From the NCBI GenBank assembly GCA_947246775.1, contig CAMXTM010000002.1:1-21984 (forward strand): 21,984 bases of DNA. Direction: 5' to 3'. Shown piece by piece: positions 16,119-21,968 of the stretch. The DNA is from an uncultured Clostridium sp. (GTDB taxonomy: Bacteria > Bacillota > Clostridia > Lachnospirales > Anaerotignaceae). The number at the start of each line of letters is the position of its first letter. Position 1 is the first letter of the stretch. The notes beneath the pieces were generated by a model. The model did no database searches. It was not told the DNA's origin and was given only the letters and a program-made list of their open reading frames with translations. The position numbers and the translations under genes are program-made.

Positions 16119-17213
16119 TTATTGAAAATCTTTATAATTTTCTGCTGTTACTTTTACATATGGTACCCAAACATATTTACCATCTGTAATTTCATATCCA
16201 ACTGTATCTTCTGTAATTTCTTGTCCTGCTGCTGCCTGTGCTGCAATATTTGTTGTAGCAATACCTTGGTTTTCAGCATCATTCAATACTGTTCCCAATA
16301 GGGAACCATTGCCCATTGCTTCCAATGCTGGTGCAGTTGCGTCAACACCTACTACTGGCACAAATTTACTTTCATCACCTGTATTATAACCATTTGCCTT
16401 TAATGACTCGATTACACCAAGTGCCATATCATCATTGTTACAAAGCACTGCTTCTATTGTATCAATACCTTGTGATGTAATAAACGCATTCATCAGTTCT
16501 GTTGCTTTTACTTTATCCCACATTGCTGTGTCATTACCAATTTCTTCTACTTCAATGCCTGCATCTTTTAATGCTTTTACAGAATATTCTGTCCTCAATG
16601 TTGCATCTTGATGTCCTGGCTCTCCTGTTACCATAATATATTGTAATTTTCCATCGCCATTTTTATCTGCTGTCTCTTTGTTTGCATTCCAATAATCAGC
16701 AATGATTTCTCCAGACATTGTGCCGGATTCTTCCGCCTTTGCTCCAACATACCACACTTTGTCATAGCTCTGCATTACATCAGGTTCTGGCTCTCTATTC
16801 AAAAATACAATAGGTAAACCTGCTGCACTTGCCTTTTCTACCAATGGGCCTGCTGCTGTACGGTCAACTGGATTGACTGCCAATGCTGTCATTCCTTTTG
16901 TTATAAAAGTATCCACTTGGTCATTTTGTGTAGCTTGTCTATTTTGTGAATCCACTACATCAATTTGAACACCCAGAGAATCCGCTTGTGACTGCATATT
17001 GTTTCTTACACCTGTCATAAATGTATCATCAAATTTGTAAATACAAACACCGATTTCTACATTAGACAAATCTGCACTGCCACCTTCTGTTGGTGTTTCT
17101 TCTCCTTCTGTTGGTGTCTCTGTTGGTGCTTCACTACCTCCGCCACCACAGCCTGTCATAACTCCCATCGCTACCATAGAAGCCATCAATAATGCAAATA
17201 ATCTTTTTTTCAT
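16119..17213 (-). CDS. mglB: Galactose/glucose-binding lipoprotein
   Basis: A 364-residue lipoprotein: signal peptide, lipobox ending at Cys22, a Thr/Glu/Pro repeat linker (28-45) and a periplasmic-binding domain closely following E. coli MglB. Ligand residues known from MglB are kept: FDDTF (61-65), the Asn in FLNREP, GHQDATLR (200-207), AMWD, CNNDD and GVDA. The calcium-binding loop is also present as DKNGDGKLQ (183-191) together with Glu254, so calcium binding is expected. GGGAGG lies 10 bases before the ATG. It is first in mglBAC and divergent from galK. Specificity for galactose and/or glucose follows from the conserved pocket and from galK next door. Confidence 0.95.
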   Translation of the reverse strand: MKKRLFALLMASMVAMGVMTGCGGGGSEAPTETPTEGEETPTEGGSADLSNVEIGVCIYKFDDTFMTGVRNNMQSQADSLGVQIDVVDSQNRQATQNDQVDTFITKGMTALAVNPVDRTAAGPLVEKASAAGLPIVFLNREPEPDVMQSYDKVWYVGAKAEESGTMSGEIIADYWNANKETADKNGDGKLQYIMVTGEPGHQDATLRTEYSVKALKDAGIEVEEIGNDTAMWDKVKATELMNAFITSQGIDTIEAVLCNNDDMALGVIESLKANGYNTGDESKFVPVVGVDATAPALEAMGNGSLLGTVLNDAENQGIATTNIAAQAAAGQEITEDTVGYEITDGKYVWVPYVKVTAENYKDFQ

Positions 17214-17260
17214 TTCTTAAAAACCTCCCTTAAAAACCTAGCATAATTTTTTTTGAACGC

Positions 17261-17313
17261 AGACCTTTTTATTACTCTCTTTTTATTTATGTACCTCATT
17301 GTTAAAAAGGTCT
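17261..17313 (-). repeat. Inverted repeat in the mgl leader
   Basis: AGACCTTTTTA (17261-17271) is perfectly complementary to TAAAAAGGTCT (17303-17313), with 31 bases between. It lies inside the predicted mglB leader. It is not followed by a T-run, so it is not a simple terminator. It could be an operator pair or an mRNA stem. Confidence 0.8.
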
Positions 17314-17337
17314 TACTGCACTTTACTTTGTGTTTTC

Positions 17338-17366
17338 ATTATAAATGCCCAAATTATGAAATACAA
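17338..17366 (-). promoter_or_regulatory. Promoter of the mglBAC operon
   Basis: On the minus strand TTGTAT (17366-17361), 17 bp, TATAAT (17343-17338). The start near 17331 gives a leader of about 117 bases that holds the 11-bp inverted repeat. No clear catabolite-response element was seen. Confidence 0.65.
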
Positions 17367-17537
17367 TATAATTTTCTTTTATTTATTATAAAAAATCTCC
17401 ATATTTTCACCATATTTTTACATATTTTTTCAAAAAAATCATGCAATATTTACTATATGACATACTTCCTTATGCTCTTTTATTGTACATTTTTATTTTA
17501 TCTCTCTTTAAATTTTTACTCTCTTTTTATTGTACTA

Positions 17538-17566
17538 TTGACAAAAGTTATATCATTATTGATAAT
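17538..17566 (+). promoter_or_regulatory. Promoter of galK
   Basis: TTGACA (17538-17543), 17 bp, GATAAT (17561-17566). The start near 17573 lies about 10 bases before a tandem 12-bp repeat and about 52 before the ATG. Confidence 0.8.
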
Positions 17567-17581
17567 AAAAATCAGGGATAT

Positions 17582-17605
17582 TTTGTACTTTGATTTGTAC
17601 TTTGA
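17582..17605 (+). repeat. Tandem 12-bp repeat in the galK leader
   Basis: TTTGTACTTTGA occurs twice in perfect tandem (17582-17593 and 17594-17605), ending at the ribosome site. The inner hexamer TTGTAC also occurs at 17483 and 17530, giving four copies within 118 bp upstream of galK. This is consistent with a regulator-binding array, but no regulator is identified. Confidence 0.85.
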
Positions 17606-17624
17606 AAGGAGGATTTTTCTTAAA

Positions 17625-18902
17625 ATGAATATCAAACAAAAACTTCTAAACAACGACTGTCTACCTCAGATAAAAATGATTTACAACACAGACGACAGTG
17701 GCGCAAAATTTTACACTGACAGAATCCTTAATTTAATCGAAAATTATGACTCCGTTTTTCATGACTCTCCACAACAGTTACGCATCTTTTCCGCTCCAGG
17801 ACGTACCGAAATTGGCGGAAATCACACAGACCATCAAAGAGGTCATGTATTAGCTGCTGGTGTCAATTTAGACATTGTTGCTGCTGTTAATCAAAACAAC
17901 AGCGATGTCATACAAATCAAAAGCGACGGTTATGACATGATTTCTGTTGATTTAAACCAACTTGACCCTATCGAAACAGAACAAGGTACTACCCTTTCTC
18001 TCGTTAGAGGTATCGCTGCCCATTTTATCAACGCTGGTTACGCCATAAAAGGTTTTAACGCTGTCATGACTTCCAGTGTCCTAAAAGGTTCTGGGCTTTC
18101 TTCTTCTGCTGCTTTTGAAGTCTTAGTTGGCACTATCTTAAACGCCCTATACTGTCAAAACGCAGAGTCTGCTGTTAAAATTGCTCAAATAGGACAATAT
18201 GCAGAAAACGTTTACTTTGGCAAACCTTGCGGTCTAATGGATCAAACTGCTTCCTCTGTTGGCAGTTTTGTTGCGATTGATTTTAAAGATGCACAACACC
18301 CTATTGTAGAACAAATTCCTTTTGATTTCGCTGCAGTTCATCACTCCCTTTGCATTGTTGACACAGGCGGAAATCATGCTGATTTAACCCCAGATTATGC
18401 CGCTATTACTACTGAAATGAAGTCTATCGCTTCTTTCTTTGGCAAAGAGGTTCTCTCTGAAATCTCAGAAGAAGATGTCTACAACAATGTTTTTGAATTA
18501 CGCCAAAAATACGGCGACAGAGCTGTTTTACGTGCAATTCACTTTTTCGCAGACGACAAAAAAGCTGTCCAAGAGGCACAAGCTCTCAAAAACAACGATT
18601 TTGATACTTTCAAAAAACTCATTATTGCCTCAGGTATTTCTTCCTTTACCTGTTTGCAAAATGTTTATTCTAACGCAAACCCTCAAGAACAAGGACTCAG
18701 TCTTGCCTTAGCTCTTTGTCAAAAAATATTGGGCAATCAAGGTGCTTACAGAGTACATGGCGGTGGTTTCGCTGGTACTATCCAAGCCTTTGTTCCTACA
18801 GAATTATTAGACACTTTCCACACAGAAATGGAATCCGCTTTTGGCAAAGGAAAATGTCATGTGCTTTCTATCCGTCCTGTAGGCGGTGTGGAAATTAAAT
18901 AA
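17625..18902 (+). CDS. galK: Galactokinase
   Basis: A 425-residue GHMP-family kinase converting galactose and ATP to galactose-1-phosphate, first step of the Leloir pathway. The galactokinase signature is at 57-72 (APGRTEIGGNHTDHQ), the GHMP phosphate loop GSGLSSSAAF at 155-164, and the catalytic Asp is Asp206 in CGLMDQ. A third motif appears as HGGGFAGTIQAFVP near the C-terminus. It is longer than E. coli GalK (382 residues) through an N-terminal extension of about 30-40 residues, a form common in Clostridia. The ATG at 17625 follows AAAGGAGG by 12 bases, a long spacer. An open frame continues upstream to 17253, but that part is AT-rich leader and promoter DNA. galT and galE are not in the window. 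Confidence 0.94.
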   Translation: MNIKQKLLNNDCLPQIKMIYNTDDSGAKFYTDRILNLIENYDSVFHDSPQQLRIFSAPGRTEIGGNHTDHQRGHVLAAGVNLDIVAAVNQNNSDVIQIKSDGYDMISVDLNQLDPIETEQGTTLSLVRGIAAHFINAGYAIKGFNAVMTSSVLKGSGLSSSAAFEVLVGTILNALYCQNAESAVKIAQIGQYAENVYFGKPCGLMDQTASSVGSFVAIDFKDAQHPIVEQIPFDFAAVHHSLCIVDTGGNHADLTPDYAAITTEMKSIASFFGKEVLSEISEEDVYNNVFELRQKYGDRAVLRAIHFFADDKKAVQEAQALKNNDFDTFKKLIIASGISSFTCLQNVYSNANPQEQGLSLALALCQKILGNQGAYRVHGGGFAGTIQAFVPTELLDTFHTEMESAFGKGKCHVLSIRPVGGVEIK

Positions 18903-18914
18903 TCTCTTAAATCA

Positions 18915-18961
18915 CAATAAAGCCAACAAATCAATTTTTCTGTTGGTTTTATTGTTTTTTT
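18915..18961 (+). terminator. Terminator of galK
   Basis: CAATAAAGCCAACA (from 18915) pairs with TGTTGGTTTTATTG (to 18954), followed by a run of T to 18961. It is a strong hairpin 13 bp after the galK stop. Confidence 0.88.
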
Positions 18962-18974
18962 CTATTTGTCTTAC

Positions 18975-19019
18975 TCTCGTCAGAAAAGACATATCGAATA
19001 TACTCCTTTCTCGTCAGAA
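18975..19019 (+). repeat. Direct repeat of TCTCGTCAGAA
   Basis: The 11-mer TCTCGTCAGAA occurs at 18975-18985 and 19009-19019, 34 bp apart. The second copy lies in the loop of the hairpin at 18996-19031 and the first just before its stem. No gene covers it. Confidence 0.7.
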
Positions 19020-19038
19020 TGAAGTATATTCTTTTTTT
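18996..19038 (+). terminator. Second terminator-like hairpin downstream of galK
   Basis: GAATATACT (18996-19004) pairs perfectly with AGTATATTC (19023-19031), followed by T7. It could be a back-up terminator for galK, 35 bp past the first one, or the end of a short unrecognised RNA. Confidence 0.65.
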
Positions 19039-19242
19039 AATCAAAAATAATAATCACCATCATTTGACCAAAATGATGTATAGATATTACTTTCCTTTAC
19101 TTTATTTAAAAATGTCAACATTTTTTTATTTTCTGTGTACATCATGTTAACATTTTTCTTTTTTGATTGGAACGATTATGAAACACTTCTTTTAGAACGA
19201 CTATATCATCTCAATTCCAATTATTTCGTTCGGTCGTTGTCA
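19039..19242. other. Gene-free region with several inverted repeats
   Basis: No supported ORF. Visible elements are a perfect 8-bp hairpin CATCATTT/AAATGATG (19058-19078), two ATGTYAACAT palindromes (19112-19121 and 19144-19153), and two interleaved complementary pairs between 19166 and 19238 (ATTGGAA with TTCCAAT, AACGAC with GTCGTT). This density of self-complementary DNA suggests regulatory or RNA-coding sequence rather than a decayed gene. Confidence 0.5.
19112..19153. repeat. Pair of ATGTYAACAT palindromes
   Basis: ATGTCAACAT (19112-19121, one central mismatch) and ATGTTAACAT (19144-19153, perfect) lie 32 bp apart, about three helical turns. Both are followed by TTTTT. They look like a repressor site pair, although no gene start lies next to them. 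Confidence 0.6.
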
Positions 19243-19393
19243 CCACACCTAACCAACCTTCCCGACCAGAAAGCAGACTAGGCACAGCCCTTATTTCTCC
19301 CACTCCTAACCAACCTCAGTCCCTGAAACAGATTAGAAACAGTTTTCTTACCACACCTAACCAACCTCATTATCTAAAACGGATTAGGCACAG
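19243..19393 (-). ncRNA. Candidate structured RNA: three tandem hairpins
   Basis: Three imperfect repeats of 43-45 bases (19243-19287, 19300-19342, 19351-19393) share a box CCTAACCAACCT and a box near CAGATTAGGCACAG on the plus strand, with unlike sequence between. On the minus strand each unit begins with CTGTGCCTAA or a variant and ends with TTAGGTGTGG or a variant, and these form a 10-bp stem in all three units. Differences keep pairing: at the fifth pair G-U in two units is U-A in the middle unit, the sixth goes from C-G to U-G, and the tenth from A-U to G-U. Several pairs are G-U only in the minus-strand RNA and would be A-C on plus. Small inner hairpins are possible in each unit. I do not recognise a known family. 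Confidence 0.5.
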
Positions 19394-19406
19394 CTTCATT
19401 ACTTCC

Positions 19407-19415
19407 TTTATATCA
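19407..19415 (-). promoter_or_regulatory. Possible extended -10 promoter upstream of the hairpin array
   Basis: On the minus strand TGATATAAA (19415-19407) has the extended -10 form TGnTATAAT with one mismatch. A start near 19400 would place the first hairpin at the very 5' end of the RNA. No good -35 box is present, so this is tentative. Confidence 0.35.
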
Positions 19416-19428
19416 CACCAAAAGTATC

Positions 19429-19448
19429 AAAAAGTATCACCTTATACT
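19429..19448 (-). terminator. Weak terminator after the DUF4291 gene
   Basis: On the minus strand AGTAT pairs with ATACT around AAGGTG, followed by TTTTT, 11 bp after the DUF4291 stop. The 5-bp stem is weak; readthrough into the hairpin array is likely. Confidence 0.4.
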
Positions 19449-19458
19449 GATTTTATTT

Positions 19459-20046
19459 CTATTTCATATTTAATCTATTCCTAATTCCTCTATCCTTAAC
19501 AGAATATATTTTCTCTACTGGCAACTCTTTTATATTTAATTTTCCTTTTTTCCTTTGCTCATTCCATTTTCTAACCAACGGTGTCAAATCCTCTATACGA
19601 CAAATTCCTACCTTTAAAAAATCCCTTAACGTATCTCCCTTTAATCCAATCTGAATCGCAGCCCGATTTACAGCATTTCCATTTACATTTCTATCAGGAT
19701 CCCACTGACAATACACCTCTGTCTTCTCAAAAGCCTTTTCCCACTGTGTACCTATATAACTAGCAGAATCTGGTGAGGTCAAAACTGCCTTTTGCAACAG
19801 CTCATCAAACTTTGACTGGTACACATCTACAGCTAAAATATATTCTTGATTCTTTTTTGTCCCCCAATTAGAACGGTACATCAACCACAAAAAAGAAGGC
19901 TTTATCCATGTCATACGATTCATATTAAAACTTTCCCCAAATGTTTGCAGCGCAACCGCTTCTTTTGCAATCGTATTACGATGTGCTTGATACACTCGAA
20001 TACACTGTCTATCATATCTCGCAAATATTTCTTTTACATATTCCAC
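19459..20046 (-). CDS. DUF4291 family protein
   Basis: A 195-residue soluble protein of unknown function. It matches the DUF4291 pattern: IRVYQAHRNTIAKEAV near the N-terminus, then MNRMTWIKPSFLWLMYRSNW and the segment KKNQEYILAVDVYQSKFDEL. No signal peptide or membrane segment is present. It begins with GTG at 20046, with AAAGGGG 8 bases upstream; the N-terminal ARYDRQCIRVYQ region would be lost with any later start. It lies downstream of serS beyond a strong terminator, so it probably has its own promoter, which I could not identify with confidence. The C-terminal 40 residues are rich in Lys and Arg. I do not assign a biochemical activity. Confidence 0.8.
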   Translation of the reverse strand: MEYVKEIFARYDRQCIRVYQAHRNTIAKEAVALQTFGESFNMNRMTWIKPSFLWLMYRSNWGTKKNQEYILAVDVYQSKFDELLQKAVLTSPDSASYIGTQWEKAFEKTEVYCQWDPDRNVNGNAVNRAAIQIGLKGDTLRDFLKVGICRIEDLTPLVRKWNEQRKKGKLNIKELPVEKIYSVKDRGIRNRLNMK

Positions 20047-20114
20047 ACACTTCGCCCCTTTCTATTGACTCGCTTTTTCCCTATCATTTTATCACTTTTT
20101 GCCCTTTTTATAGC

Positions 20115-20142
20115 AAAAAAGAGGGAAAATTCCCCCTTTTTT
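20115..20142 (-). terminator. Terminator of serS
   Basis: On the minus strand AAAAAAGGGGG (20142-20132) pairs with CCCTCTTTTTT (20125-20115), one G-U, loop of six, with the T-run in the 3' arm. It lies about 32 bp past the serS stop. Confidence 0.85.
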
Positions 20143-20174
20143 ACTCTTTTTTATCCTTTTTACACTCTTTTTTA

Positions 20175-21464
20175 TTATTTTTTTGGCTTTAATACTTCTG
20201 TTCCACCCATATATGGTTGCAATGGTTTTGGTATTGTAATACTTCCATCTGCATTGATATTATTTTCCAAAAACGCAATGAGCATACGTGGTGGCGCAAC
20301 CACTGTATTATTTAAGGTATGTGCAAAGTAATTTCCTTTTTCTTTATTCTTTACACGAATACCCAAGCGGCGTGCTTGTGCGTCTCCCAAATTAGAGCAG
20401 CTTCCTACCTCAAAGTATTTTTTCTGTCTTGGTGACCATGCCTCTACGTCAATACTTTTTACTTTTAAATCTGCCAAGTCCCCAGAACAGCACTCCAATG
20501 TTCTTACTGGTATATCCAATGTTCTAAAAAATTCTACTGTATTTTTATACAGTTGCTCAAACCAATATGGGCTATCCTCTGGTTTACATACAACTATCAT
20601 TTCTTGCTTTTCAAACTGGTGTATTCTATATACGCCTCTTTCTTCAATACCATGCGCGCCCACTTCTTTTCTAAAACATGGGGAATAACTTGTTAAGGTC
20701 TGTGGTAATGTTTCTTCCTCTAATATTGTATCAATAAATTTACCTATCATAGAGTGTTCGCTTGTACCTATCAAATACAAGTCTTCCCCCTCTATTTTAT
20801 ACATCATATTTTCCATTTCTGCAAAGCTCATAACACCCGTTACAACATTACTTCTTATCATAAATGGTGGAATATAATAGGTAAATCCTTTATTTATCAT
20901 AAAGTCCCTTGCATATGACAAGATAGAAGAATGTAATCTCGCTACATCTCCACACAAATAGTAAAAGCCATTTCCGCTTGTCTTTCTTGCACTATCCAAA
21001 TCAACCCCAGCAAGGCTTTCCATAATATCAATATGATATGGTACTTCAAAGTCTGGTACAGCAGGTTCGCCAAATTTCTCTACTTCTACATTTTCGCTAT
21101 CGTCTTTTCCAATAGGCACGCTCTCATCAATAATATTTGGTATGACTAACATTCTTTCCCTTATCTTTGCTGTCAATTCTTCCTCCAGCGCTTCCAACTC
21201 TGTCAACTCTTTTGCCATCTCTGACACTTGTGCTTTTGCTTTTTCTGCTTCCTCTTTTTCTCCTCTTGCCATCATTCCACCAATTGATTTACTAATGGAA
21301 TTTCTTTGACTTCTTAAGTCATCACATTTGCCTTTTGTTTCTCTGAACTTCTTGTCCATTTCAATGACCTCATCTACTAATACCAGCTTTTGGTCTTGAA
21401 ATTTCTTTTTGATATTCTCTTTTACTAATTCTGGATTGCTACGAATCAATTTAATATCTAACAT
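20175..21464 (-). CDS. serS: Seryl-tRNA synthetase
   Basis: A 429-residue class II synthetase that charges tRNA-Ser. The N-terminal 110 residues form the long antiparallel coiled-coil arm that grips the tRNA-Ser variable arm (Lys/Glu-rich, about 27-105). The catalytic domain has TSEH (234-237) in place of the usual TAEV serine-binding motif, motif 2 as FRKEVGAHGIEERGVYRIHQ (264-283) and motif 3 as NNTVVAPPRMLIAFLEN (385-401). Motif 3 keeps the catalytic Arg but lacks the usual Gly-rich lead. The ATG at 21464 follows GGGAGGA by about 9 bases. An open frame reaching further upstream runs through the T-box leader and is not coding. Expression is controlled by that T-box. Confidence 0.95.
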   Translation of the reverse strand: MLDIKLIRSNPELVKENIKKKFQDQKLVLVDEVIEMDKKFRETKGKCDDLRSQRNSISKSIGGMMARGEKEEAEKAKAQVSEMAKELTELEALEEELTAKIRERMLVIPNIIDESVPIGKDDSENVEVEKFGEPAVPDFEVPYHIDIMESLAGVDLDSARKTSGNGFYYLCGDVARLHSSILSYARDFMINKGFTYYIPPFMIRSNVVTGVMSFAEMENMMYKIEGEDLYLIGTSEHSMIGKFIDTILEEETLPQTLTSYSPCFRKEVGAHGIEERGVYRIHQFEKQEMIVVCKPEDSPYWFEQLYKNTVEFFRTLDIPVRTLECCSGDLADLKVKSIDVEAWSPRQKKYFEVGSCSNLGDAQARRLGIRVKNKEKGNYFAHTLNNTVVAPPRMLIAFLENNINADGSITIPKPLQPYMGGTEVLKPKK

Positions 21465-21494
21465 TATATTTTTTCCTCCCTTTGCTTTTTTGTA

Positions 21495-21735
21495 AATATT
21501 ATAAAAGCTCTCATCTCTTTTTATTATCCATAAAAAGGGACGAGAGCTATTTTTCCCGTGTTGCCACCCAATTTGTTCATTTTTATAAAACAAACCACTC
21601 AAAACAGCAATAAAGGGCTTACCCTTTTGGCTTTCACCAAACAAGCTCGAAAAGTGGAACATCTCTTTTTTACACCAATTTTCACCAGCCATTGGCTCTC
21701 TGTCGTATTATTACAAGACTTAGCTTTCCTCAAAC
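21495..21735 (-). promoter_or_regulatory. T-box riboswitch of serS (serine specific)
   Basis: The core T-box sequence GGGTGGCAACACGGG is at 21569-21555 on the minus strand. Stem I carries the AGAGAGCC element at 21701-21694 and the likely specifier UCC (Ser) at 21658-21656, followed by ACTTTTCGAGC as in other T-boxes. The terminator stem pairs GAGAGCT at 21542-21548 with AGCTCTC at 21506-21512, followed by TTTTAT. Uncharged tRNA-Ser would pair at the T-box bulge, favour the antiterminator and let serS be transcribed. Confidence 0.93.
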
Positions 21736-21762
21736 GCTTTTTTTGATATTCTTTTTTTTCTA

Positions 21763-21790
21763 ATTGTATCATATATTTTGGCTTTGTCAA
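21763..21790 (-). promoter_or_regulatory. Promoter of the T-box-serS transcript
   Basis: On the minus strand TTGACA (21790-21785), 16 bp, TACAAT (21768-21763). The start near 21756 precedes stem I of the T-box. Confidence 0.75.
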
Positions 21791-21806
21791 CAAGCATTTT
21801 ATACAC

Positions 21807-21835
21807 TAGACAAAATTTGACAAATTGTGTATAAT
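21807..21835 (+). promoter_or_regulatory. Promoter and possible operator of the small ORF at the right edge
   Basis: TAGACA (21807-21812), 17 bp, TATAAT (21830-21835). Between the boxes lies CAAAATTTG-A-CAAATTGTG (21811-21829), a 9-1-9 inverted repeat with one mismatch, placed where a repressor would block both boxes. The promoter is back-to-back with the serS promoter. Confidence 0.7.
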
Positions 21836-21848
21836 TATTTTGCTGTCG

Positions 21849-21870
21849 ACTCTTTCCAGCGGAAAGGAGT
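21849..21870 (+). promoter_or_regulatory. Hairpin covering the ribosome site of the small ORF
   Basis: ACTCTTTCC (21849-21857) can pair with GGAAAGGAGT (21861-21870), loop AGC, one bulged G. The AGGAG ribosome site is at 21865-21869, inside the 3' arm, so translation would be inhibited unless the hairpin opens. Confidence 0.65.
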
Positions 21871-21877
21871 GAGTTAT

Positions 21878-21940
21878 ATGCTCAATTTGGACAGTTTAAT
21901 TAATTCTGTCGTAGCAGGATTAGCTATTTTATCTGCATGA
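21878..21940 (+). CDS. Small hydrophobic peptide, 20 residues
   Basis: ATG at 21878 with AGGAG 8 bases upstream encodes MLNLDSLINSVVAGLAILSA and stops at TGA 21938-21940. It is hydrophobic from residue 8 onward and could insert in a membrane, which fits type I toxin peptides or a leader peptide. Support comes from the strong promoter 36 bases ahead, the ribosome site and the hairpin over it, rather than from similarity to a known protein. Without the TGA the frame would continue through a further hydrophobic stretch (GTFFILRMKTVSLF) to the window edge, so it could instead be a broken longer gene. I do not recognise a family. Confidence 0.45.
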   Translation: MLNLDSLINSVVAGLAILSA

Positions 21941-21947
21941 GGTACTT

Positions 21948-21968
21948 TTTTCATACTGCGTATGAAAA
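21948..21968 (+). repeat. Perfect 9-bp hairpin after the small ORF
   Basis: TTTTCATAC (21948-21956) and GTATGAAAA (21960-21968) with loop TGC, 8 bp after the small ORF stop. A pyrimidine-rich stretch follows to the window edge but no clean T-run, so its use as a terminator is uncertain. Confidence 0.6.

Noticed and set aside
17253..17624. Open frame extending galK upstream by 124 codons
   Set aside because: The stretch is AT-rich, translates to a Phe/Leu/Tyr-rich string, covers the galK promoter, tandem repeat and ribosome site, and galactokinases begin near the ATG at 17625.
18912..18992. 26-codon minus-strand ORF with an AAAGGAG-like site, starting at 18992
   Set aside because: It lies across the galK terminator hairpin, the peptide is charged and featureless, and the ribosome-like site falls in the arm of another hairpin.
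19243..19393. CRISPR array
   Set aside because: There are only three units with period 51-57, the repeated parts are two short boxes rather than one repeat, the units vary in their arms, and no cas genes are nearby.
21465..21692. Open frame extending serS upstream by 76 codons
   Set aside because: It runs through the T-box terminator and core; SerRS begins at MLDIKLIR with a good ribosome site at the ATG 21464.
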